Source: Rickettsiales bacterium
GTDB taxonomy: Bacteria; Pseudomonadota; Alphaproteobacteria; Rickettsiales; CANDYO01
Length of the DNA stretch: 60,749 nucleotides
Assembly: GCA_025210695.1 (NCBI GenBank)
Contig: JAOARE010000033.1
Span: 1-60,749, forward strand
Reading direction: 5' to 3'
Shown: positions 27,974 through 35,920 of the stretch, in pieces
Layout: each line of letters begins with the position of its first letter
Position numbering within the stretch: the first letter of the stretch is position 1
Notes under the pieces: model-generated
Told to the model about the DNA's origin: nothing
Databases searched by the model: none
What the model saw: the letters and a program-made list of their open reading frames with translations, nothing else
Translations under genes and position numbers: made by a program

Positions 27974-28062
27974 GGCTAGTAATGGGTATTTTTTCTATGA
28001 AGACTCGGTCAGGTTCGAAAGAAAGCAGCCGCATTATAGATTCAGATAGGCCGTTACTAGCT
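27974..28062 (+). ncRNA. ffs: Bacterial small SRP RNA (4.5S-type)
   Basis: The apical domain contains the universal SRP core CGGTCAGGTTCGAAAGAAAGC, trimmed here to GGTCAGGTTCG followed by AAGCAGCC. The ends pair through GGCTAGTAA near 27974 and TTACTAGC near 28054, giving an ~89-nt hairpin of the short type. Location immediately upstream of dnaX is a known arrangement in alphaproteobacteria. The RNA binds Ffh to target membrane proteins cotranslationally. Confidence 0.9.
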
Positions 28063-28085
28063 TCAAATTTTTGTTGGTTGATGAT

Positions 28086-29645
28086 ATGAGTAAAAATTAT
28101 TTAGTTTTAGCACGCAAATACCGTCCATCAAGTTTTATTGATCTTAAGGGACAAGAATTTCTAGTAACAACAATTGTTAATTCCATTAAGCTTGATAGAA
28201 TTGCTCATACTTTCCTGCTCACCGGAATTAGAGGTGGAGGAAAAACTACAACTGCAAGAATCATAGCTAAAACCTTAAACTGCACTTCTCCTACTATTGA
28301 TGAAAAACTAGTAACTCCTTGTGGAGAATGTGATAATTGCCAAGCTGCTATATCTGCAACCCATCCAGATATTATTGAGCTGGATGCTGCTAGCCGTACT
28401 GGAGTTAATGATGTCCGTGAAATTATAGAAAACACCAGTTACTTACCGCTTCTTGGAAAATATAAAATATATATAATCGATGAAGTACATATGCTCTCTA
28501 ATAGCGCCTTCAATGCATTATTAAAAACATTAGAAGAGCCCCCTGAACATGTAAAATTTATTTTTGCTACTACCGAACTTCGCAAGGTACCAATCACTAT
28601 TTTATCTAGATGTCAGAAATTTGAACTTAAGAGGTTAACTTCAGAACAATTGGTAGATCATCTTAAAGACATTATAAATAAAGAAAAGATTTTAGCTGAT
28701 GATGATGCCCTGCATTTAATTGCTCTTCATGCCGAAGGTTCTGTGAGAGATAGTCTATCATTATTAGACTTAATAATTTCTAATGCCAATAACAATAAAA
28801 TCACAAAAGAACAAGTTAAAGATCTACTTGGTTATAGCAATAATTCTAGGGTTATTGACTTATTATCTGCAACAATCTCTGGAGAAGCTCAAAAAACTAC
28901 AGAATTAATTAAAGGCTCCTATTATGAAGGCAAAGATCTGGTTTATATATTCCAGCAAATGATGGAGTTAGTTCATAATATTACAAAACTAAAATTAAAT
29001 ATAGATATTCCAAGCTTCGAATATAGCGAAGAAGAAATAACAAATTTAGAATCTTTAGCCAATAATATTAGCATAGCTTCTTTAACAATTTTATGGCAAA
29101 TGCTATTAAAAGGACTACAAGAAATACAAGCCTCGCATAATCAACTAATTGCTAGTGAAATGTTACTAATTCGTTTATGTTATTTAAGTGAAATCCCTAC
29201 TCCAGAAGATTTAATTAATAGTATAGAAAGCTCTGAACCTATTAAAGCTCCTATAAAAACTAAAGAATCTATTTCTCGCCCTAAATTAGCAATTAATGAC
29301 TTTGAAGAATTAGTTCAATTATTTCATCAAAATCGAGAAATGCTTCTCTATCAATATTTGCTTAATGATGTACATCTAATAGATTTCGAGCCCTTAAAAG
29401 TGACAATTCGTCACACCAATTCTGTACCACCTAACTTTGCTAAGAAAGTTGCCTCTTTTTTACAAGAATGGACTGGAGATAAATGGAATATTATTCTATC
29501 AACAGATAACGGTACCCCCACCTTATCTTCACAAGCTGAAGATGCCAAAGCTAAAGAAAGAGATAAATTCTTAGAAAATGATATGGTGAAAGAAGTTTTA
29601 AAAAACTTTTCTAACGCTCAAATTAAAAACATAACAAAGAACTAA
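28086..29645 (+). CDS. dnaX: DNA polymerase III subunit gamma/tau
   Basis: DnaX is the clamp-loader ATPase of the replisome. The N-terminal AAA+ domain shows ARKYRPSSF, Walker A GIRGGGKTT, a four-Cys zinc module (NC, CGECDNC), Walker B IIDEVHML, and sensor-1 ATTEL followed by the SRCQKF arginine-finger region. The C-terminal half is shorter and more variable, as in other reduced alphaproteobacteria. I place the start at ATG 28086 (MSKNYLVLARK) because an earlier TTG at 28071 lies in the SRP RNA trailer. It follows ffs directly and could share its promoter. Confidence 0.95.
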   Translation: MSKNYLVLARKYRPSSFIDLKGQEFLVTTIVNSIKLDRIAHTFLLTGIRGGGKTTTARIIAKTLNCTSPTIDEKLVTPCGECDNCQAAISATHPDIIELDAASRTGVNDVREIIENTSYLPLLGKYKIYIIDEVHMLSNSAFNALLKTLEEPPEHVKFIFATTELRKVPITILSRCQKFELKRLTSEQLVDHLKDIINKEKILADDDALHLIALHAEGSVRDSLSLLDLIISNANNNKITKEQVKDLLGYSNNSRVIDLLSATISGEAQKTTELIKGSYYEGKDLVYIFQQMMELVHNITKLKLNIDIPSFEYSEEEITNLESLANNISIASLTILWQMLLKGLQEIQASHNQLIASEMLLIRLCYLSEIPTPEDLINSIESSEPIKAPIKTKESISRPKLAINDFEELVQLFHQNREMLLYQYLLNDVHLIDFEPLKVTIRHTNSVPPNFAKKVASFLQEWTGDKWNIILSTDNGTPTLSSQAEDAKAKERDKFLENDMVKEVLKNFSNAQIKNITKN

Positions 29646-29688
29646 TCCCTTAGCAGACCTTTACAATTTTATAAATAAAAGAGGAGTT

Positions 29689-30687
29689 ATGACTTATAAT
29701 AATACAAAAAACTATATTGAATTATACAAAAAAAATCTTCTACTAGGATTGCAAGTAGGTGAGGCCGTTTCTATAGTGGCTCCTATATCCACTCCATTTC
29801 CTCTTCACACTCAACCATTTTACAATAGAATTGTAGATGTTGGTGCTTATAACGTAATTCAAGACCAATTTTATTCTCCAATTAATGCAACTCTCCCCAA
29901 TATACCTTGTTTAGGAATGCTCCAAACAGCAAAATATCTACCAAATCTTTTAATTCAAAATAGCATGAAAGAAATGCTATACAATAAAGATGATTTTATT
30001 GGAGTAAAAGCAGCAAAAACATTTGCCATTACCTCCACTGGAATGACTGTTTTCTTTTCTATTGGAGCTATAGAGAATATAATCACAGATTTAGCTTATA
30101 AAACTAGTTTTGTATATAGCGTCGCTGCAGGTAGCATAGGATATTATGCTTATTCTTGGATGGGAAATGTTCTAACAGAATCTGGAGCAATCAATTTATC
30201 TCCTATAAGCGCTATAATAGCCACAACAGGACTCGTTGGATCATTTTTAGCTCCCTATGCTATTCATGAGTTAGGTATAGATAAAATAAACCCAATCAAA
30301 CTTCTAGAATATTCTACAATGACATCTATGCTGATTCTAAGTAAAAATAACATTGTGGTTGCTGCTTCAAGTATTATTATGATTGACACAATTTTTGATA
30401 ATGAAATAGTTAAAGAACTTGAAGAAACTGAAGTTCTAGGATTTAAACTTGTTAATATACTTGGTTTATCTGCTGTTACAGGAGCGAAACTAATCACATC
30501 AAGCTATGATGATGCTGTTGTAACAATTTCTAAATTAGCTGCATTTTCCTTTGCTAAAGCCACTGCCGTTACAGGAATACAATTTATCTCTGATTATAAA
30601 GAGGATATCTGCACCTACCCAATTATAGACTCAGCTTGTGAATTTCTAGGAATAACTGATGCTATAGAAATTTCTGTAGAAAATTAA
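29689..30687 (+). CDS. Unknown 332-aa hydrophobic protein
   Basis: GAGGAG precedes the ATG, supporting translation. The protein begins with a hydrophilic ~20-residue segment and then contains several long stretches rich in Ala, Ile, Ser, Thr and Gly (for example FAITSTGMTVFFSIGAIENI, SAIIATTGLVGSFLAPY). These suggest five or more weakly hydrophobic helices and probable membrane association. I see no catalytic motif and do not recognise a family. It follows dnaX by 43 bases and converges with the last tenA, overlapping its stop by 4 bases. Confidence 0.6.
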   Translation: MTYNNTKNYIELYKKNLLLGLQVGEAVSIVAPISTPFPLHTQPFYNRIVDVGAYNVIQDQFYSPINATLPNIPCLGMLQTAKYLPNLLIQNSMKEMLYNKDDFIGVKAAKTFAITSTGMTVFFSIGAIENIITDLAYKTSFVYSVAAGSIGYYAYSWMGNVLTESGAINLSPISAIIATTGLVGSFLAPYAIHELGIDKINPIKLLEYSTMTSMLILSKNNIVVAASSIIMIDTIFDNEIVKELEETEVLGFKLVNILGLSAVTGAKLITSSYDDAVVTISKLAAFSFAKATAVTGIQFISDYKEDICTYPIIDSACEFLGITDAIEISVEN

Positions 30688-31349
30688 CATTTTACATCAT
30701 CAAATGATTGTATTTTATATGCATCATTCCAGAAATGCCATTCTAAACAAGCGCTTTTATAAAATGCGTCTAGCATTCTCTGCCTCATATTTTCAGTGGT
30801 GTTATCAGCTAACATATCAAAGATTCCAATTGCTTCATCCACAGTATTACTGAAACCTTCGCTAGCATAAGTTTCAATCCAACGATAATATGGATTGCTT
30901 TTATCCGCATGTTTCTCAATATAATTACCAACTTCTCTATAAATCCAAAAACATGGTAAAAGTGTAGCCATCCCAACTTCAAGAGAATCATTCAAGCAAG
31001 ATCTCAACATGTAACTTGTGTAGCTAAGAGTGGCAGAAGTGACTAAACCTGTTTCTTTAAAACCAAAAGCCTTTTTAAAAAACTGATGTACCACTTCTTG
31101 CTCTGCAACAAAGGTATAATCTGAATACTTTAGAAAAGCTCTTACATATTCAAGAGAGACTTTACTAGCCATTATTGCATGGCATCGAGCGAAATCTTGA
31201 AGATATAAAATGTCTTGCTCTATATAACAAGCAAATTTATCTTTAGCCAAAATTCCTTGCATAAGCTCTTGATTAAATGGATGGTTTATTATTGCCTGAT
31301 AAATAGAAGAAGATTTATTCCAAGCTCTAGTAGATAACTTCATTACCAT
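30684..31349 (-). CDS. tenA: TenA-family thiaminase II / aminopyrimidine aminohydrolase, copy 1
   Basis: The 221-residue protein has the TenA helical-bundle pattern. TenA recovers hydroxymethylpyrimidine (HMP) from degraded thiamin by hydrolysing aminopyrimidines. Active-site equivalents are visible: the Asp in EQDILYLQDF, the Tyr pair near SYTSYML, the nucleophile Cys in LLPCFWIYREV, Tyr in NPYYRWIETYAS, and the C-terminal Glu in LEWHFWNDAY. It is the last gene of the thi operon. A second ATG six bases in (MKLSTRAW) is an equally possible start. It is closely related to the upstream tenA copy. Confidence 0.92.
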   Translation of the reverse strand: MVMKLSTRAWNKSSSIYQAIINHPFNQELMQGILAKDKFACYIEQDILYLQDFARCHAIMASKVSLEYVRAFLKYSDYTFVAEQEVVHQFFKKAFGFKETGLVTSATLSYTSYMLRSCLNDSLEVGMATLLPCFWIYREVGNYIEKHADKSNPYYRWIETYASEGFSNTVDEAIGIFDMLADNTTENMRQRMLDAFYKSACLEWHFWNDAYKIQSFDDVKC

Positions 31350-31362
31350 ATTCTCTTATAAT

Positions 31363-31995
31363 TTAAATATTGTAAGCATCATTAAAAAAATCAAATTCAT
31401 ATCCAGCATTTTTAGAAAATGCATCTAACATTTGTTCTTTTACTTCTAGAGAGGAGCTTTCAGCCAAATCATTAAAAATGTCTATGGCCTCATAAACATC
31501 TTTAATATATTTTGGATCATTCAAAGAATCTATGTAGTCTTGATATGGATTATCGGGATAAGGATGATTCGCAAAATATTCACCTAATTCTCTATAATAC
31601 CAAACACAAGGCAAGAAATTAGCAACTTGAACTTCTATAGATTTATCAACAGTGCTACGAAGCAAAGCATCTGTATATTTATAGGTTGCAGGAGTATTTT
31701 CTCCAGTTTTAGAAATATTTTTATTTTCTTGAAAAAACACTTCAATCTCTTCGGCATAATCAGAAGCTGAAATTGAATATTCTAAGAAAAATTCCCTATA
31801 TTCTGAAGCAATCTTACCAGCAATCATCGCCTCAAATTTACTCTCCACAGTAACAAAATTATAATCTTGTTCTAAATAATTAGCATATGTAACCATACTT
31901 AAAGTTCCATTCATCATTTCCTGATTAAATGGATGATTTATAATTTTATAGAACATATCTTCAGACTGTTTCCAAGCTATATCTGAAAACCGCAT
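31363..31995 (-). CDS. tenA: TenA-family thiaminase II, copy 2
   Basis: The 210-residue paralogue of the next gene retains the nucleophile Cys (FLPCVWYYREL), the pocket Tyr/Asp region (EQDYNFVTVES) and the C-terminal Glu (YEFDFFNDAY), so it is probably active. Its N-terminal pocket differs from copy 1 (NFVTVES versus LYLQDFA), which suggests a different preferred substrate, such as thiamin versus aminopyrimidine breakdown products. It starts 3 bases after the thiD stop and lies in the riboswitch-controlled operon. Two adjacent tenA genes are unusual in a reduced genome. Confidence 0.9.
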   Translation of the reverse strand: MRFSDIAWKQSEDMFYKIINHPFNQEMMNGTLSMVTYANYLEQDYNFVTVESKFEAMIAGKIASEYREFFLEYSISASDYAEEIEVFFQENKNISKTGENTPATYKYTDALLRSTVDKSIEVQVANFLPCVWYYRELGEYFANHPYPDNPYQDYIDSLNDPKYIKDVYEAIDIFNDLAESSSLEVKEQMLDAFSKNAGYEFDFFNDAYNI

Positions 31996-31998
31996 ATA

Positions 31999-32802
31999 CT
32001 AACTCCATATTTTATAAAAATGATGCACTGAACCACATCCATTACCAATCTTTTCATTCTTAGCAGCATTAATTGCTCCATGTAAATATTCTTTTGCAAG
32101 TTTACAAGATTCTTCTAACCCCATACCAAGAGCTAAATATGAAGCAATAGCTGCAGAAAGAGTACAGCCCGTACCATGTATATTTTTAGATTTAATACGA
32201 GAACCTTCAAACCATCTGCTCTTACCTTCATTATCTAAATATAGGTCATTTGATGTCTTACAATCTAAATGCCCCCCCTTCACCAATACCGCCTTAGGAC
32301 CAAACTCAAGTATTTTTTCTCCCATTAGAATCATATTATTATATGAAGGTGATGATATTCCTGTTAATTCTATAGCTTCAGGTAAATTAGGAGTAATAAT
32401 AGTACTAATAGGCATGAGTAATTCTTTTAAAGCTTCCACTGCTTCTGGCAATAATAAAGCATTACCACTTTTTGCGACCATAACAGGATCAAGAACAATG
32501 GGGATATTCTTTGCATTATCTTTAAGGAATTTAGCCACGACTTTAATAATATCACTATTAAGTAACATTCCTATTTTAATACTATTTGGAGGAATATCAT
32601 CAAAAATTGCTTCAAGCTGCTCATCTATCGACACCAATGGAATGTCATAACAAGCCCTCACTCCACAAGTATTCTGCACTGACAAAGCAGTTAATACATT
32701 CATTCCATAACAACCAAGAGCAGAAAAAGTTTTGAGATCAGCCTGCAGACCTGCACCTCCAGAACCATCGAACCCTGCAATAGATAATACTTTGTGTTTC
32801 AT
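31999..32802 (-). CDS. thiD: Hydroxymethylpyrimidine/phosphomethylpyrimidine kinase
   Basis: ThiD phosphorylates HMP twice to give HMP-PP. The 267-residue ribokinase-like protein shows the N-terminal SIAGFDGSGGAGLQADLKTF, LTALSVQNT, VLDPVMVAKSG, ITPNLPEA, LVKGGH and the C-terminal HGTGCTLSAAIAS with the anion-hole Gly/Cys. It overlaps the thiM end by 4 bases (ATGA type). Products from TenA feed it, and its HMP-PP goes to ThiE. Confidence 0.95.
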   Translation of the reverse strand: MKHKVLSIAGFDGSGGAGLQADLKTFSALGCYGMNVLTALSVQNTCGVRACYDIPLVSIDEQLEAIFDDIPPNSIKIGMLLNSDIIKVVAKFLKDNAKNIPIVLDPVMVAKSGNALLLPEAVEALKELLMPISTIITPNLPEAIELTGISSPSYNNMILMGEKILEFGPKAVLVKGGHLDCKTSNDLYLDNEGKSRWFEGSRIKSKNIHGTGCTLSAAIASYLALGMGLEESCKLAKEYLHGAINAAKNEKIGNGCGSVHHFYKIWS

Positions 32803-33575
32803 AACAATTCTCTCATTTTATTCCAATTAGGTTTATTAAGACAATCAATAAATTCTACTCTAAATGAACCAGAACCTCTAGCAGAACCTTCAGCTATTTG
32901 TCCTGATAAACTGAAATAAGCTACAGCCAATTTTGCTGACTCGAATGAATCAGAATTCAGCGCTCTAAAAGCTGCAATCACTGCTGTTAAACTACATCCC
33001 ATTCCGGTTATAAAAGGCATTACCTTTGATCCAAAACTTAATATCTCCTCTCGCTTACCATCAGTAATAAAATCTTGGGATCCACTTACCACAACTGTTA
33101 TATCTTGTCGTAATGCCAATTCTTTTGCTGATTCTAAAGCATCATTTACTTGATGAGTTGACTCCACCCCTAATCCCATAGCTTCCAGTCCATACACAGC
33201 CATTATTTCACTAGCATTGCCCCTTATAATATCTATAAATGGTAGAATTTCTTTCACTGTTTTTTTTCTTATTACAGTCGCTCCTACACCAACTGGATCA
33301 AGAATAACTGCTTTATTATATTTTTTAGCAGTAATACAAGCAAATTTTGCTCTTTCTATAAACTCTACTGTTAAAGTGCCAATATTAATATATACTGCTG
33401 AACTTATTTGAATAAGCTCTTCCATTTCTCTTATATCTTCAGACATAATAGGGGCAGCACCCAATGCTAATAAGCTATTAGCTACAAAATCCATTGTCAC
33501 AGAATTTGTTAAATTTAACACCAACGGCTTAATTTTATGCAAATTTTCTAAACTATTTTCAATTTCATCTATCAT
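32799..33575 (-). CDS. thiM: Hydroxyethylthiazole kinase
   Basis: ThiM phosphorylates the thiazole alcohol (HET) salvaged from the host or from thiamin breakdown. The 258-residue protein contains LVLNLTNSVTMDFVANSLLALGAAPIMS near the start, YINIGTL, VILDPVGVGA, IRGNASEI and the C-terminal GMGCSLTAVIAAF, all typical of the family. It overlaps both thiE and thiD by 4 bases, indicating tight coupling. Its presence without thiazole synthesis genes in the cluster indicates salvage rather than de novo synthesis. Confidence 0.95.
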   Translation of the reverse strand: MIDEIENSLENLHKIKPLVLNLTNSVTMDFVANSLLALGAAPIMSEDIREMEELIQISSAVYINIGTLTVEFIERAKFACITAKKYNKAVILDPVGVGATVIRKKTVKEILPFIDIIRGNASEIMAVYGLEAMGLGVESTHQVNDALESAKELALRQDITVVVSGSQDFITDGKREEILSFGSKVMPFITGMGCSLTAVIAAFRALNSDSFESAKLAVAYFSLSGQIAEGSARGSGSFRVEFIDCLNKPNWNKMRELL

Positions 33576-34180
33576 ATTAATAACCTCTTCGTTGCTTCAT
33601 ATGGATCATGAGCATTATGAATGGCGCCGATAACAGCCACTCCTTCAGCTCCAGCTTGAGAAATATCTTGTATATTGGTGGAATTGATTCCTCCAATAGC
33701 TACAACCGGATGAATAGATTCTTCTACAACCATTTTAAGTCCATCAATGCCCCAAAAGGTTTTACAATTAAGCTTACTAGAACTTGGAAACACAGCGCTT
33801 GCCGCTATATAATTTACGGGTAAATTATTAGCCTTATTCACATCTTTTAAAGTTTCAACAGATACTCCTATTATTTTATTAGGCCCCAATTTTTCTCTTA
33901 AAAGAGAAGCATCCATATCCTCATTTCCCACATGCACTCCATCTGCATCTATTTCAATAGCCATATCAACAAAGTCATTAATAATTAAAGGAATTTTAAG
34001 AGGAGATAAAAAATTCTTTAAAGCTAAAGCTCTTGCCTTTATCTTATTATAATCATTAGACTTTTCACGTAACTGGACCATAGTAACTCCACCACGGACG
34101 GCTTTGGCTATAAAATTTAAATATTCATCTATAGTTTTATCATTTATATTAGTTACCAAACAAAGCTTCATACGATTCAT
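33572..34180 (-). CDS. thiE: Thiamin-phosphate synthase
   Basis: ThiE joins HMP-PP and thiazole phosphate into thiamin phosphate. The 202-residue TIM-barrel has LCLVTN at the first strand, GGVTMVQLREK, the phosphate-binding IINDFVDMAIEIDADGVHVGNEDM, IGVSVETLKD, YIAASAVFPSSSK and VAIGGIN near the end. It starts 15 bases after the thiN stop and overlaps thiM. With ThiD and ThiM it completes the route from salvaged halves to thiamin phosphate. Confidence 0.95.
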   Translation of the reverse strand: MNRMKLCLVTNINDKTIDEYLNFIAKAVRGGVTMVQLREKSNDYNKIKARALALKNFLSPLKIPLIINDFVDMAIEIDADGVHVGNEDMDASLLREKLGPNKIIGVSVETLKDVNKANNLPVNYIAASAVFPSSSKLNCKTFWGIDGLKMVVEESIHPVVAIGGINSTNIQDISQAGAEGVAVIGAIHNAHDPYEATKRLLI

Positions 34181-34195
34181 AATTTACCAATATCT

Positions 34196-34813
34196 TCATT
34201 CCAAATAAGATAACATTAGCACTTTACCTTCAATAACTTCTATAGAAACGTTTTTTAAAACCGTTCTATTAAAGCAGGAATTAAACCCTGGGAACTCTAA
34301 TATAGCATTATTTAACTCCCATTTTAAACCAAAAGTTTTAATCCTAGCTTTAGGAATACCAAATAAAGATATCTTAGTGTTATTATTAAAATTATAATTT
34401 GAAACAGAAGGAGAATTGATTACATAACCAATAACTGGAGGAGCATAAAATATGCAGTCATTTTCTAGAACCACATTAATATTCTGTAAAATATGATCAA
34501 TAAAACCACCACTTACTCCACAAATAATAGCCGGCAGTAACTTCTGCTCTTTAAGATATTCCATAGCTTTTTGGAAATCAGATTTATTCTGGTTAGGACG
34601 ATGAATTATTTCTACATCTTGATATGTGCTTTGCTCAATACTATCTAAATCACCAATAATGATAGAAGGTTTTATTCCTACCTTAAGCAATTTATCTAGA
34701 GCTCCATCGGCAGCAATAATAGTTTTATCTTGAATAAAAAAATCAGAACCTGGCAAGTCACCATTTAAACATAAAATAGATTTATGCCTTGGAAAATACT
34801 TATGCGGAATCAT
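34196..34813 (-). CDS. thiN: Thiamin pyrophosphokinase
   Basis: The 205-residue protein transfers pyrophosphate from ATP to imported thiamin. It carries the family blocks IIAADGALDKLL, IIGDLDSIE, the NKSDFQKAMEYL motif, GGFIDH and a C-terminal beta-rich segment ending NRTVLKNVSIEVIEGKVLML. Its ATG lies inside the last codons of the SemiSWEET gene (14-bp overlap). Placing the pyrophosphokinase directly after a small membrane protein supports an import-and-trap role for thiamin itself. Confidence 0.92.
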   Translation of the reverse strand: MIPHKYFPRHKSILCLNGDLPGSDFFIQDKTIIAADGALDKLLKVGIKPSIIIGDLDSIEQSTYQDVEIIHRPNQNKSDFQKAMEYLKEQKLLPAIICGVSGGFIDHILQNINVVLENDCIFYAPPVIGYVINSPSVSNYNFNNNTKISLFGIPKARIKTFGLKWELNNAILEFPGFNSCFNRTVLKNVSIEVIEGKVLMLSYLE

Positions 34814-35060
34814 AATACCTCTTCTGAAAAATAGAAATTAAACTAGTTAAAAAACCAACAATATTACTATAAACTACGAATTCAGATGAGGTGTAAATTC
34901 CATAACCAATCCAAGATATAGAACATATCAGATAATTATAAAGCATAATCATAGATACATCATGGGCTGATTTGGTTTTATAAATTTTATATACTTGAGG
35001 CATTAGCCCAACAAAAGAAGTAATGGTGGCCACAAGACCAAACATGGTTATAACGTTCAC
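34800..35060 (-). CDS. SemiSWEET-type PQ-loop membrane protein, candidate thiamin transporter
   Basis: The 86-residue protein has three transmembrane helices and the PQ-loop signature VGLMPQVYKIYKTKSAHDVS after helix 1, followed by a Trp-containing second helix. This is the single SemiSWEET triple-helix unit. The start is GTG at 35058-35060, because GGAGG lies 4 bases upstream as part of the TPP riboswitch; the next ATG (35045) is too far from it. SemiSWEETs usually move sugars, but here the gene is first in the thi operon and directly under a TPP riboswitch. Import of thiamin or a thiamin half is therefore the best inference. PnuT-type vitamin transporters have a related fold, but this is not one of them by length. 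Confidence 0.85.
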   Translation of the reverse strand: MNVITMFGLVATITSFVGLMPQVYKIYKTKSAHDVSMIMLYNYLICSISWIGYGIYTSSEFVVYSNIVGFLTSLISIFQKRYYDSA

Positions 35061-35061
35061 G

Positions 35062-35143
35062 CTTCCTCCGCTAGTATTAACTAGATCAGGTTTTAAGGGT
35101 ATTTCTCAGCCTCAAAAAATCAATTAATTCTAAGGCACCCCTG
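35062..35143 (-). promoter_or_regulatory. TPP riboswitch (THI element)
   Basis: Read on the minus strand, the conserved blocks appear in order: GGGGTGCC, then GGCTGAGAAATACCC, then ACCTGATCTAGTTAATACTAG, closing with CGGAGGAA. These match the TPP aptamer (GGGGUGCC, CUGAGA...UACCC, ACCUGAUCUGG...CCAGCGNAGGRA). The terminal GGAGGA is also the ribosome-binding site of the first gene, which starts GTG 3-4 bases later. Ligand-bound folding would therefore hide it directly, giving translational repression when TPP is plentiful. No terminator hairpin is needed. Confidence 0.95.
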
Positions 35144-35157
35144 ATGAATATAATTGC

Positions 35158-35186
35158 AGTGTAATAAAAACCCCTTTCATTGTCAA
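35158..35186 (-). promoter_or_regulatory. Promoter of the thi operon
   Basis: On the minus strand TTGACA (35181-35186), a 17-base spacer and TACACT (35158-35163) place the start near 35150, just before the riboswitch. It is divergent from the promoter at 35192-35220. Confidence 0.6.
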
Positions 35187-35191
35187 GCGTC

Positions 35192-35220
35192 TTGTAATTA
35201 TGGCAATATTAGTGTATAAT
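35192..35220 (+). promoter_or_regulatory. Strong promoter of the structured RNA
   Basis: TTGTAA (35192-35197) and a perfect TATAAT (35215-35220) are 17 bases apart. Transcription would begin near 35227. Confidence 0.6.
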
Positions 35221-35226
35221 CTCCAA

Positions 35227-35400
35227 AGAGAATGGCTTGCTGCTAGATCTGTTAGATTACTAAATTCCCAGGGGCAATAAGTCTACAAGAGGGCGCTATT
35301 CCTGAGCTGACCGTGGTTTTCTCATATGGGGCCCAACATTTAAAAATCCGTCTACGTGTGGATTATTTCAGTCAACGTTCTTTAAGTGGTTCCATTCTCA
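35227..35400 (+). ncRNA. Candidate structured RNA, possibly 6S RNA
   Basis: This ~174-nt segment has no reading frame of note but follows a strong promoter. Its ends pair (GAGAATGG near 35228 with CCATTCTC at 35392-35399), and internal pairings exist: CAGG...AATA with TATTCCTG around 35269-35314, and AATCC/GGATT around 35345-35363. Length, closing stem, strong promoter and internal CCTGAG resemble 6S RNA, the RNA polymerase regulator, but I cannot confirm a central bubble of the right shape. It ends just before the sixA start at 35422, so it may also be read through into that gene. Confidence 0.5.
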
Positions 35401-35421
35401 ATAAATTTTAGAGTATGGCAT

Positions 35422-35919
35422 ATGAAAAACATATTTCTTTTACGTCACGCGCACGCCGCCATTAGTAATACAGATGACTTCAATCGTAACCTAAGCAATA
35501 AGGGTGTTCTAAAATGCCAAGATATTGCTAATACTCTAAAAAAATACATTCAAGACATTGATCTTATATTATGCTCATCGTCTCTTAGAACCCGTCAAAC
35601 CATTGAAACTACTTTATTAAATTTAAACCTTATAAAAACTATTCAATATGAAAATGAGCTTTATAATGCCTCTTTAAATTCTTTTTTCCAAAGAATTATT
35701 TCTATAACTCCTAAAAATAAAAATATATTGATTATATCTCATAATCCTACTATTTCGGAGGCTGGAAAATTTCTTGCTAAAGACTCTAGCTCTTCTCCCC
35801 ATTATCTTGAAGTTTTGCAAGGATTCTCTCCTGGCAGCTTAGCACTTTATGAAACTAATATAGCTTCGTGGAAAACCCTAGACCCAAGCAATATCAGCCT
35901 TAAAGAATTCTGGCGTTAA
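35422..35919 (+). CDS. sixA: SixA-like phosphohistidine phosphatase
   Basis: The 165-residue histidine-phosphatase has the catalytic RHAHA near the N-terminus (LLRHAHAAISN), LCSSSLRTRQT with the second Arg, and the second His in ISHNPTISEAG. SixA dephosphorylates phosphohistidine domains such as those of histidine phosphotransfer proteins or the PTS-Ntr. I chose ATG 35422 because the RHA motif then sits at the usual place; an upstream ATG at 35386 would lie in the structured RNA. Its stop is one base from the addA ATG, so the two are cotranscribed. Confidence 0.88.
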   Translation: MKNIFLLRHAHAAISNTDDFNRNLSNKGVLKCQDIANTLKKYIQDIDLILCSSSLRTRQTIETTLLNLNLIKTIQYENELYNASLNSFFQRIISITPKNKNILIISHNPTISEAGKFLAKDSSSSPHYLEVLQGFSPGSLALYETNIASWKTLDPSNISLKEFWR

Positions 35920-35920
35920 C

